DNA of 11,902 nucleotides from assembly GCA_030765325.1 (NCBI GenBank), contig JAVCCT010000362.1:1-11902 (forward strand). Reading direction: 5' to 3'. Numbering within the stretch: the stretch's first letter is position 1; each line of letters opens with the position of its first letter. A program made the position numbers and the translations under genes. The notes below the pieces were generated by a model. That model was given only the letters and a program-made list of their open reading frames with translations. It did not search any database and was not told the origin of the DNA. Shown here in pieces: positions 1 through 7,000 of the stretch. This DNA comes from Candidatus Stygibacter frigidus. Its GTDB lineage: Bacteria > Cloacimonadota > Cloacimonadia > Cloacimonadales > TCS61.

Positions 1-157
1 CCAGAAATCTTATTTGGAGTATCGTTCAAAAGTCCTGACTTAGTTGGGTGAAATAGAGCAGGATGGAGTGCTGAGAGCATAAAACAGCGATATTTCTTGA
101 CTTAAGAGTGAGAGTGTAAATTTTGTTAACATTGTAAAATTGCTTATGGAGGAATTA
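1..157. other. Region upstream of adk, no gene assignable
   Basis: No complete gene is visible. Two frames are open from the window edge to an early stop (to about base 43 and about base 51), so the first ~50 bases could be the 3' end of an upstream gene, but neither short peptide is recognisable. A TTGACT hexamer at 97-102 resembles a -35 box, followed by an AT-rich stretch (TAAATTTTG at 117-125; TAAAAT at 135-140). No -10 box sits at ideal 17-nt spacing, so a promoter for the downstream gene run is plausible here but not demonstrated. No terminator hairpin was seen. Confidence 0.4.
148..152 (+). promoter_or_regulatory. Ribosome binding site deciding the adk start
   Basis: GGAGG lies 5 nt before the ATG at 158. 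An in-frame TTG at 140 and ATG at 146 lie upstream of or inside this site, so they are unlikely starts. The protein from 158 also begins exactly where adenylate kinases normally do (MNIVIMG, directly into the P-loop strand). Confidence 0.75.
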
Positions 158-787
158 ATGAATATCGTTATAATGGGCGTTCAAGGTAGTGGAAAAGGAA
201 CACAGGCGAAGAAATTAGCAGAGCTGAAGGGATGGAAGCATGTAAATCTTGGTCAGCTATTTCGCATCGAGATGACGGAAGGTACTGATACCGGTAAAAG
301 AGCAAAGCAGTACATAACCAGCGGCGAGCTTGTGCCTGATGAGATCACCTTTGAGATATTTAAACATGCCACAGAAGAAGCCGGGCGCAGTATGATCCTG
401 GATGGCTTTCCACGCACTCCTGCTCAGGCAGAATATCTTTTGAAGCATTATTCCATTGACCTGGTAATCGTGCTTGACCTGAAGGAATCAGAGGCAGTGG
501 AAAGAATTTCTGCCCGCAGAAACTGTTCAAGCTGCGGCAGGGATTATAATGTGCTCTTTAAGAAACCTCAGAAGGAAGGTATCTGTGACGTATGTGGCGG
601 GACTCTGGTAACTCGTGCAGATGATAAACCCCAGGGAGTACAGCGCCGCATAGACATCTATCAGGAGCAGGCAAATAAACTGCTTGATTTCTTCCAGGGC
701 AAAGTGAAGATCACCAAGATCGATGCTTCACAGGGTATAAATGAAATATTTAGTGAGCTGGTGAAGGAAGTAGATACTCTCCAGTAA
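158..787 (+). CDS. adk: Adenylate kinase with zinc-binding LID
   Basis: Cytosolic enzyme that interconverts ATP + AMP and 2 ADP, setting the adenylate energy balance. The product from the ATG at 158 is 209 residues, usual for the long (LID-containing) bacterial form. Visible motifs are the P-loop GVQGSGKGT (residues 7-15), the AMP-site signature LDGFPRT (81-87), the LID domain at about 120-160, and the late arginines RRIDIY (163-168). The LID carries two CxxC pairs, C123/C126 and C143/C146, the four-cysteine arrangement that binds structural zinc in many Gram-positive and other adenylate kinases; this is family knowledge applied to visible residues. It is the first gene of the co-directional run, 8 nt before trkH. 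An extended start at 140 would add six residues with no homology meaning. Confidence 0.97.
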   Translation: MNIVIMGVQGSGKGTQAKKLAELKGWKHVNLGQLFRIEMTEGTDTGKRAKQYITSGELVPDEITFEIFKHATEEAGRSMILDGFPRTPAQAEYLLKHYSIDLVIVLDLKESEAVERISARRNCSSCGRDYNVLFKKPQKEGICDVCGGTLVTRADDKPQGVQRRIDIYQEQANKLLDFFQGKVKITKIDASQGINEIFSELVKEVDTLQ

Positions 788-795
788 AAGAATCA

Positions 796-2493
796 ATGAC
801 AAATGAAAATCTGAAATCACATCAAAAGCTGGATTATCTGCTTAACCGGATACTCTATGCTTTTGCTGTGATAAACTTCTTTTTGCTATTTCTCTCGGTA
901 GAATTATCGGGCATTACAATGTATTATTACATGGCATTCAGTCAGATAATATTTGTATTATACCTGATAATTCATGAGGCGCGGTATCAATTTACCTTGC
1001 AAAGGATGCTATTGCGTTTGCCAGACCTCTTTATTCTCCTGGTGAGTATATTTCTACAATTACCAGCGAGTTTATTTCTATTTTATCTACTGGGAAGGCA
1101 GATATTAGTGAGCATCCGCAATCGTTCCGCGGGATATATGGATTATCAAAAAAGTTCACTAATAGATCATATTTCTACTAATCCCCCGGGATTTTTCATG
1201 ATCAGCTTCATTTTGACGATCAGCGTGGGAACGATGCTCTTGATGCTGCCGTCAGCTACTGCATCACATACAGAGACATCATTTATTAATGCCCTTTTTA
1301 CTGCCACCTCGGCAACTTGTGTTACGGGATTGATAGTTCGGGATACGGGGACATATTTTTCATTATTCGGTCAGATGGTGATCCTTATCCTGATCCAGAT
1401 AGGTGCTCTGGGGATAATGACGATATCAGGAGCTTTCTTTATTATGATCGGGCAAAAGATGAAAATGCGCAGCGAAAATCTGATCCAGAATGTGGTGGGA
1501 GAAACCAATACACTGGATATGGTGCAGCTGATAAAGAATATTGTCATGGTTACGATATCTATAGAAATTCTGGGTGCGATAATCCTGTACTGGCGATTTG
1601 CCCAGGATTTCGGGCAGGGACTTCACACCATTTATATCGCAGTTTTTCATTCTATTTCAGCTTTTTGTAATGCTGGATTCAGCTTGTTCAGCGATAATCT
1701 GATGCGGTGGTATGATGATTTTACTATCACTATGCTGATATCTTTCCTGATCATCATTGGCGGTATAGGTTTTCCTGTTATCCGGGAAGTATTCAGGGTC
1801 GTCAAAGCGAAAAAGAAGATAGTGCATTTGAATCTGCACACCAAGATCGTGATCTTTACCACAATTATCTTGATTATTGGTGGAACAGTGATGTTCTTTA
1901 TCAGTGAATATAATAATATCATGGTGGATTATTCCCTTAAGAATCGGTTGCTGACCTCATTTTTTCAATCAGTAACTACCAGAACAGCAGGTTTTAATAC
2001 TATTGATAATTCCCAGCTAAGTGATTCATCAATCTTAAGTTCAGTATTCCTGATGTTTGTGGGAGCTTCTCCTGGTTCCACGGGTGGAGGTCTAAAGACC
2101 ACGGCATTTTTTATTCTGTTTGCTACTGTGATATCAATGTTCAAGGGCAGAAAGGATGCCACGGCGTTTAATCGGAAAATAGCAGATATGTACATGAGAA
2201 GGGTACTTGCACTTGTAACGGCATCTTTAAGTTTGATGGTTATCATGCTGTTTTTATTGATGCATTTTGAGCAGGCACCTTTTGAAAAGGTACTTTTTGA
2301 GGCTTTTTCTGCCTTTGGTACGGTGGGATTATCAATGGGGATCACATCAGAGCTAACGCATAGCGGGAAGATAATCATTATATTACTTATGTATCTGGGA
2401 AGAGTTGGCCCATTGACCTTAGGTTATGCCATCTCACAGAAAGTAAAGAAAACACAATTTGACCTGATTGAAGAAAAAATAAATATTGGTTAA
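796..2493 (+). CDS. trkH: TrkH/KtrB-family potassium uptake channel subunit
   Basis: Inner-membrane K+ translocating subunit with four pseudo-repeated M1-P-M2 units. The four filter loops are recognisable: TSATCVTGL (about 171-179), SAFCNAGFS (288-296), TTRTAGFNT (394-402) and SAFGTVGLS (505-513). The family signature GASPGSTGGGLKTT is at 423-436, and a conserved Arg follows in GRVGPLTLG (535-543). The protein is 565 residues, longer than typical KtrB (~450) or TrkH (~480). The extra length is N-terminal: about 130 residues precede the first canonical helix and contain several hydrophobic segments (about 18-37, 44-60, 75-99). The start has only a weak ribosome site (AAAAGAA) 8 nt after the adk stop, so it may be coupled to adk translation. 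The RCK subunit follows 18 nt downstream, as usual for Ktr/Trk pairs. Assignment to TrkH rather than KtrB is uncertain. Confidence 0.93.
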   Translation: MTNENLKSHQKLDYLLNRILYAFAVINFFLLFLSVELSGITMYYYMAFSQIIFVLYLIIHEARYQFTLQRMLLRLPDLFILLVSIFLQLPASLFLFYLLGRQILVSIRNRSAGYMDYQKSSLIDHISTNPPGFFMISFILTISVGTMLLMLPSATASHTETSFINALFTATSATCVTGLIVRDTGTYFSLFGQMVILILIQIGALGIMTISGAFFIMIGQKMKMRSENLIQNVVGETNTLDMVQLIKNIVMVTISIEILGAIILYWRFAQDFGQGLHTIYIAVFHSISAFCNAGFSLFSDNLMRWYDDFTITMLISFLIIIGGIGFPVIREVFRVVKAKKKIVHLNLHTKIVIFTTIILIIGGTVMFFISEYNNIMVDYSLKNRLLTSFFQSVTTRTAGFNTIDNSQLSDSSILSSVFLMFVGASPGSTGGGLKTTAFFILFATVISMFKGRKDATAFNRKIADMYMRRVLALVTASLSLMVIMLFLLMHFEQAPFEKVLFEAFSAFGTVGLSMGITSELTHSGKIIIILLMYLGRVGPLTLGYAISQKVKKTQFDLIEEKINIG

Positions 2494-2511
2494 AATATAC
2501 AGGGGGCAACA

Positions 2512-3213
2512 ATGGCAAAGTTTGCAGTAATTGGCTTGGGTAAATTTGGTTACACTGTAGCTACTTCACTTCATGAGAATGGAGCAGAAGTGATCGCAAT
2601 AGACAATGATCAAAGCTTGATAGATGATATTGCCGGCAAGGTGACCAATCCTGTCCGTATGAATAGCACCAATGAAGAGGATCTTAAGAAAATAGGCATA
2701 CGTGATGTGGATGCCGCTATTCTGGCAATTGGCAACAATCTGGAAGTTAGCGTACTCACCGCAGTAATACTTAAGAAACTGGGGGTAGCCAAGATATTTG
2801 CCAAAGTAGATAGCAAAATCCATGCCAGGATCCTGGAAATGCTGGGAATCCCTCAAGAGAATATTATTTTCCCGGAAGAGATCGTAGGTAAGCAACTGGC
2901 AAATTCTCTATTGTCACGTACTATCAGAAACTATGTGGATCTGTATAGCGGACATAGCCTGGTGGAACTGGAAGCTCCAGAGGAATGGTATGGGAAAACG
3001 CTGCAGGAGCTTGCCCTGCCTACCAAGAAAAAAGTGAATGTGGTGGCTATCAAATATAAGGAATCTATAGTTTCTGAGCAGGGAGATATCCACTTTAAAA
3101 TGCGGGTAAATGATCTTCCTGGAGCAAACGACGTTATTCATGAAGGGGATATTATTGTCCTGGTTGGCAGCCAGAACAAGATTGTGGAACTCATGAATGA
3201 GACGGGTAAATAG
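2512..3213 (+). CDS. trkA: TrkA/KtrA-type RCK gating subunit
   Basis: Peripheral cytoplasmic regulator that forms a ring on the TrkH/KtrB channel and gates it with nucleotides (ATP/ADP or NAD(H) in characterised homologues). The 233-residue protein has one N-terminal Rossmann RCK_N domain (about 1-120) with GLGKFG (8-13) and the acidic residue D31 at the end of strand 2, then one RCK_C/TrkA_C domain (about 140-225) ending in EGDIIVLVG (211-219). This single-unit architecture is KtrA-like; E. coli TrkA is a tandem duplication about twice as long. AGGGGG at 2501-2506 lies 5 nt before the ATG. Adjacency to the channel gene supports a functional pair. Substrate-level control (which nucleotide) cannot be read from sequence here. 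Confidence 0.93.
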   Translation: MAKFAVIGLGKFGYTVATSLHENGAEVIAIDNDQSLIDDIAGKVTNPVRMNSTNEEDLKKIGIRDVDAAILAIGNNLEVSVLTAVILKKLGVAKIFAKVDSKIHARILEMLGIPQENIIFPEEIVGKQLANSLLSRTIRNYVDLYSGHSLVELEAPEEWYGKTLQELALPTKKKVNVVAIKYKESIVSEQGDIHFKMRVNDLPGANDVIHEGDIIVLVGSQNKIVELMNETGK

Positions 3214-3221
3214 GAGTTATC

Positions 3222-4010
3222 ATGAAGAATAAAATAGTAAGCTGGTTCAGGTTCTTTCTGATCATACTAAGTATGATCATGCTTATTTCTGTGATCGTGA
3301 TCTTAAATTCACTGAGAACTGATGAACCTAATCTTATCCAGTTATTTCATTCCAATATCAGAAACACGATTTATATAGGCTCATTTCTCTTTTTTGTAGT
3401 AGTTGTGACGGCTTATTTCTTTCTTCCTGTCCATCTGAAAAGGTCTTTGAGCGATATTTCTAATGTTCTTGATGACTTTAAGCGCACCGTCTTTAATACT
3501 GAGCTTGATCTGGCGGAAAAAAAAGACTCCCTGGATAATGAGGTGTATGACATCCTTCGCCAGCTGATGGATGCTCAGAAAGAAATCCAAAAGAATAATA
3601 ATGATCGCAAAGCAAAGGTATTTGAGCACTACAGCAGGATAACTGTATTGCTGCGTCTGGTTCCGGAAGGGGTATTAATTGCTGATCTGGAAGGCAATAT
3701 AATATTTATCAACGATGTGCTGACCGAGGCTTTCCCTCAATTGGAAGAGGAAACTAATATCCTGGAAAAATCATATCCTGCTGAGATAGAGAATAATCTT
3801 AAGAGACTTATCCAGAACAGTTTACAACAAAAGAAACGCCAGGAACCCCTGCAGTGCTTTATCCCTAATTTGAAAAGGCATATTACTATTGACAGCGCTC
3901 TTGTTCGGAAAAAAGAAGGTGAGGTTAATGGCATCGTTCTGGTCGTGCAAAATATGGAGAAACGAAAAACTGAGCGTAAGCAGGATAAGGAGAGCGAGCG
4001 AGCCGAATAA
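3222..4010 (+). CDS. Two-helix membrane protein with a single PAS domain, no output domain
   Basis: A 262-residue protein with two hydrophobic helices (about 10-29 and 48-67) enclosing a short external loop, a helical HAMP-like or coiled-coil linker (about 70-135, many E/K/D/L heptad-like residues), and a PAS-like domain (about 138-246: LLRLVPEGVLIADLEGNIIFIN, core shown at 143-164, closing with IVLVVQNM at 238-245). It stops after a charged tail. No histidine kinase, GGDEF, phosphatase or methyl-accepting region is present. It looks like the sensory half of a kinase and may act through a partner or by dimerisation; this is inference. AGGAG at 3212-3216 overlaps the trkA stop and lies 5 nt before the ATG, so it is closely coupled to the K+ uptake genes. 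Its stop overlaps the next gene's start by one base. Confidence 0.75.
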   Translation: MKNKIVSWFRFFLIILSMIMLISVIVILNSLRTDEPNLIQLFHSNIRNTIYIGSFLFFVVVVTAYFFLPVHLKRSLSDISNVLDDFKRTVFNTELDLAEKKDSLDNEVYDILRQLMDAQKEIQKNNNDRKAKVFEHYSRITVLLRLVPEGVLIADLEGNIIFINDVLTEAFPQLEEETNILEKSYPAEIENNLKRLIQNSLQQKKRQEPLQCFIPNLKRHITIDSALVRKKEGEVNGIVLVVQNMEKRKTERKQDKESERAE

Positions 4011-4978
4011 TGATGCAGATAACATGTGATCTCACCCAGCCAGCCAGAATTGACCGCTATATGAGCAATCTGCAATTAGAAGGATTGCATTCACGGTCAT
4101 GTCTGGAAAAGCTCTTTATTGAAAAAAAGGTGCTGGTGAATGGTAACCCGGTCAAGAAGAGTTTTCAGGTTCAAAACAACGATGTGATCGAGTATGAAGT
4201 AACAGCAGTAGAACCATCCCCTGATCTGGAGGGAGAAGATATTCCCCTGGATATTATCTATGAAGATGAATATCTGGCAGTTATAAATAAACCTGCTGGC
4301 ATGGTAGTGCATCCAGGTGCCGGGGTTTATAGCGGTACTCTTGCAAATGCTCTTGTGTATAAATATGGTAATGGACTTTCTTCTGCTGGTGAATATCAGC
4401 GTCCGGGGATTGTCCATCGGCTTGATAAAGATACCAGCGGTTTACTACTGATAGCACGAAATGACAAAATCCACTACCTGCTGAGTGAACAATTTCAAAA
4501 GCGGGAAGTGAATAAAAAATATCTGGCTATCACTACCGGTTTTCCTGATATACCTGAAGGGGAGATCAGAACTTTTATTGACCGAAACCCTCAAAATAGA
4601 AAAAAAATGGCAATTGCCAAAGAAGGGCGACAAGCTATAAGCATCTATAAAATATTAGAATATTATGGATATTTTGCTTTAATGGAGATTGATCTCAAAA
4701 CTGGAAGAACTCATCAAATCAGGGTTCATCTGGAGCATATCAATTGCCCGGTGCTGGGTGACTCTCTTTATAACAATCAAAAGCGCACCATGAATTCCGT
4801 ACCGATAGAATATCGTAAAAGAATAAAATTCCTGCTGACCACTCATCTCAAGAGACAGGCATTGCACGCCTGGAAGCTGGGCTTTGTGCATCCCATAACA
4901 GCTGAAAGACTTGATTTTAAGGTAGAAATGCCTCCAGATATGCAAAAAGCTATCGAATACGTTAAGCAATTATTTTAA
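4010..4978 (+). CDS. rluD: RluD-family 23S rRNA pseudouridine synthase
   Basis: Isomerises specific uridines to pseudouridine in large-subunit rRNA (RluD acts on helix 69 in E. coli; exact target positions here are inferred from family). The 322-residue product has an N-terminal S4 RNA-binding domain (about 12-68) followed by the RluA-type catalytic domain. The signature IVHRLDKDTSGLLL (134-147) gives catalytic Asp139; NKPAGMVVHPG (93-103), KTGRTHQIRVHL (230-241) and PVLGDSLY (247-254) are also family hallmarks. Length and order match RluC/RluD. The start ATG at 4010 overlaps the previous TAA (ATAATGATG), with a second in-frame ATG at 4013. The nearest strong AAGGAG (3987-3992) is rather far upstream, so initiation probably relies on translational coupling. 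RluC/RluD/YlyB cannot be separated with certainty. Confidence 0.93.
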   Translation: MMQITCDLTQPARIDRYMSNLQLEGLHSRSCLEKLFIEKKVLVNGNPVKKSFQVQNNDVIEYEVTAVEPSPDLEGEDIPLDIIYEDEYLAVINKPAGMVVHPGAGVYSGTLANALVYKYGNGLSSAGEYQRPGIVHRLDKDTSGLLLIARNDKIHYLLSEQFQKREVNKKYLAITTGFPDIPEGEIRTFIDRNPQNRKKMAIAKEGRQAISIYKILEYYGYFALMEIDLKTGRTHQIRVHLEHINCPVLGDSLYNNQKRTMNSVPIEYRKRIKFLLTTHLKRQALHAWKLGFVHPITAERLDFKVEMPPDMQKAIEYVKQLF

Positions 4979-4992
4979 GCCAGGGAGAACTA

Positions 4993-5196
4993 ATGAATTG
5001 TCCTGAAAAAGAAAATAATTTACAGAATTGCAACTGCTCATATCCGTGTGCAAAAAAGGGAAATTGCTGTCAGTGCTTACTTTATCATAAAAAGATGAGG
5101 CAGCTCCCAGCCTGCTTCTTTCCTGCTGAAGCAGAAAAGACTTATGACAGGTCTTATGAAAACTTTGTGAAGTTAGTGCAGGCAGGAAAAATCTAA
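4993..5196 (+). CDS. Small cysteine-rich DUF6485-type protein
   Basis: A 67-residue cytoplasmic-looking protein with eight cysteines (C3, C13, C15, C19, C25, C26, C28, C41). The pattern CxCxYPC...GxCCxCLxYH...LPACFFP (13-44) matches my recollection of the DUF6485 family, whose function is unknown; the spacing suggests a metal site or Fe-S site, which is inference. The C-terminal third (45-67) is a charged helix with aromatic residues (TYDRSYENFVKLV). GGGAG at 4983-4987 gives a good ribosome site 5 nt before the ATG. It sits 14 nt after rluD and 11 nt before ribBA, so it is a real gene in the run rather than a spurious ORF. Confidence 0.82.
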   Translation: MNCPEKENNLQNCNCSYPCAKKGNCCQCLLYHKKMRQLPACFFPAEAEKTYDRSYENFVKLVQAGKI

Positions 5197-5207
5197 AAGA
5201 GGTTATA

Positions 5208-6413
5208 ATGAATGCAATATTTGCCACAGTGGAATCCGCTGTGGAAGCTATAAAAAATGGGGATATGATTATCGTAGTTGATGATGAAAACCGCGAAAAT
5301 GAAGGCGACTTGATAGCTGCTGCTGAGCTGATCACCCCTGAAAAAGTGAATTTCATGATCACTGAAGCAAAAGGACTTCTTTGCGTACCTATGATCGCAA
5401 AAAGACTGGAGCAATTGCAGCTCCCATTGATGACAGTAGATAATCAGGACAGGCACAGCACAAAATTTACTCTCTCTGTTGATTTTGCCGGTTCCAGAAC
5501 TGGGATATCTGCGCATGAAAGAGCAGAGACTATTAAAAGACTGGCAGATCCAAGTGCGACAGCGGACGATTTTGTTCGCCCGGGACATATATTTCCCCTA
5601 TCTTCAGAACTGGGAGGAGTGCTTAAAAGAGCGGGTCACACAGAAGCTGCTACTGATCTTCTGGAATTAGCTGGTCTTCAGCCTACTGGTGCTATATGTG
5701 AGATCATCAAACCGGATGGCAGTATGGCAAGCCTTCCTGATCTTGAGGTATTTGCCCGGAAGCATGATCTTAAACTTATCACCATTCAAGCGCTGATCAA
5801 ATATCGTCGTAAAAGAGAAAAGCTGGTAGAAGTTTTCTCGGAAGCAAAATTACCCACTGTTTATGGTGATTTTAGAATTATAACCTATAAATGTAAAATC
5901 TCAGAAGAATATCATGTAGCCCTGGTGAAAGGTGAAGTGCGCGGTAAAAAAGATGTGCTGGTGCGAGTGCATTCAGAATGCCTGACCGGAGATGCTTTAT
6001 TTTCCACCCGCTGTGATTGCGGAGAGCAATTGGAGCATTCATTTCAGATGATATCAGAAGCTGGGCAAGGTGTGATATTATACATGAAGCAGGAAGGCAG
6101 GGGCATAGGATTATTACATAAAATAAAAGCATATCAGCTTCAGGATGAAGGTCAAGACACTGTGGAGGCTAATATTTCACTTGGTTTTAAGGAAGATCTG
6201 CGTGATTATGGTATAGGCGCTCAAATCCTCAGAGATCTCGGGCTTTCAACTATCAGGCTTCTCACCAATAACCCCAAAAAGATCGTTGCCCTGCAAGGTT
6301 ATGGGCTTAGTATTACTGATAGAGTGGCTATTGAATTGCCGCCCCACAAAGAGAACGCATTTTATATGAAAACTAAAAAAGAGAAGATGGGACATCTTCT
6401 GGATAAGGTATAA
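5208..6413 (+). CDS. ribBA: Bifunctional DHBP synthase / GTP cyclohydrolase II
   Basis: Supplies both starting branches of riboflavin synthesis: ribulose 5-phosphate to 3,4-dihydroxy-2-butanone 4-phosphate, and GTP to the 2,5-diaminopyrimidine. The RibB domain spans about 1-200, with DDENRENEGDLI (25-36), TGISAHERA (98-106), RPGHIFPL (124-131) and RAGHTEAA (141-148). The RibA domain spans about 207-399, with RVHSECLTGD (253-262), the zinc ligands C258, C269 and C271 (STRCDCGEQ), EGRGIGL (296-302), DLRDYGIGAQILRDLG (330-345) and RLLTNNPKK (350-358). Both halves look catalytically intact, and 401 residues is the normal fused length. AAGAGG at 5197-5202 precedes the ATG by 5 nt. No other rib genes lie in the window and there is no room for an FMN riboswitch upstream (11-nt gap). 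Confidence 0.97.
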   Translation: MNAIFATVESAVEAIKNGDMIIVVDDENRENEGDLIAAAELITPEKVNFMITEAKGLLCVPMIAKRLEQLQLPLMTVDNQDRHSTKFTLSVDFAGSRTGISAHERAETIKRLADPSATADDFVRPGHIFPLSSELGGVLKRAGHTEAATDLLELAGLQPTGAICEIIKPDGSMASLPDLEVFARKHDLKLITIQALIKYRRKREKLVEVFSEAKLPTVYGDFRIITYKCKISEEYHVALVKGEVRGKKDVLVRVHSECLTGDALFSTRCDCGEQLEHSFQMISEAGQGVILYMKQEGRGIGLLHKIKAYQLQDEGQDTVEANISLGFKEDLRDYGIGAQILRDLGLSTIRLLTNNPKKIVALQGYGLSITDRVAIELPPHKENAFYMKTKKEKMGHLLDKV

Positions 6414-6418
6414 AATAA

Positions 6419-7000
6419 ATGCTGTATTTGAAATCGCTGCTCTTTATACCGGCAAATATGCTGGTGGCATTTCTATTAGTATTTGCCATTCGCGCTTTAT
6501 TTTTTTATCCCCGCAAAGAAGTCCGGATCAAGGGTAAAAAAATACCTCTGACTCCTGGTTTAGTCCCCCGTTATCACTCCTTGCTGGTAGATAAGATCAA
6601 TGATCTGGTATATGGCTATCTGCATGACAGCGAAACCAGCGGAGAGGATAACCGGATTGATAAATGGGAAAATCAGATATATCAGAAGTGCCTTGCCTGG
6701 CTGGAAACCAGGATACATGCCAAATATATTCCCCAAAAGATCATCATCGGCATCCAGGTATTTCTGGCTGGGATAGGTAGAGAATTTGCCAAACAGTTTA
6801 TGCGCACCTTTATACCATATATTATAAAAACTTATAAACTCACTCATTATATTGATATTTTCAATGAAAAATTTACTATTGAATTCCTCCAGGGTTATTA
6901 TGACCGCTATATTTATAAGTATTCCTTATATTTAATGCTGGCAATAGGCCTGATCATCGGAATCGTAAATCACCTTATATATCTCATTATTGGAGGATAA
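6419..7000 (+). CDS. Short DUF445-like membrane protein
   Basis: A 193-residue protein with an N-terminal hydrophobic helix (about 6-29), then YPRKEVRIKGKKIPLTPGLVPR (core 30-51), which resembles the conserved post-helix stretch of DUF445 (YheB/UPF0754) membrane proteins (P-x-K/R...PxTPGLIPKR). A helical middle region follows, then a C-terminal hydrophobic segment (about 168-191: LYLMLAIGLIIGIVNHLIYL), which DUF445 proteins also carry. It is clearly shorter than usual DUF445 members (~370-450 residues), mainly by loss of the central helical region. Function of the family is unknown. The ribosome site is modest (ATAAGG at 6403-6408, 10 nt before the ATG). Its stop abuts the next start directly (0 nt gap), implying coupling to the TolC-family gene. 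Confidence 0.6.
   Translation: MLYLKSLLFIPANMLVAFLLVFAIRALFFYPRKEVRIKGKKIPLTPGLVPRYHSLLVDKINDLVYGYLHDSETSGEDNRIDKWENQIYQKCLAWLETRIHAKYIPQKIIIGIQVFLAGIGREFAKQFMRTFIPYIIKTYKLTHYIDIFNEKFTIEFLQGYYDRYIYKYSLYLMLAIGLIIGIVNHLIYLIIGG

Noticed and set aside
65..77. GGAGTGCTGAGAG, reminiscent of the start of a TPP riboswitch
   Set aside because: The rest of the conserved TPP riboswitch core (CTGATC...AATACCAGCG-like part) is absent downstream, and adk is not a thiamine gene.
97..140. Sigma70-like promoter (TTGACT with TAAAAT)
   Set aside because: The spacing between the boxes is about 32 nt, and no better -10 lies at 16-18 nt. It is kept only as a note in the upstream region.
1965..2378. Leftward 137-codon open frame inside trkH
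   Set aside because: It is antisense to the strongly conserved potassium filter loops 3 and 4; composition is a shadow of trkH.
5208..6413. FMN riboswitch before ribBA
   Set aside because: Only 11 nt separate ribBA from the preceding gene, and no riboswitch core is visible within that gene.
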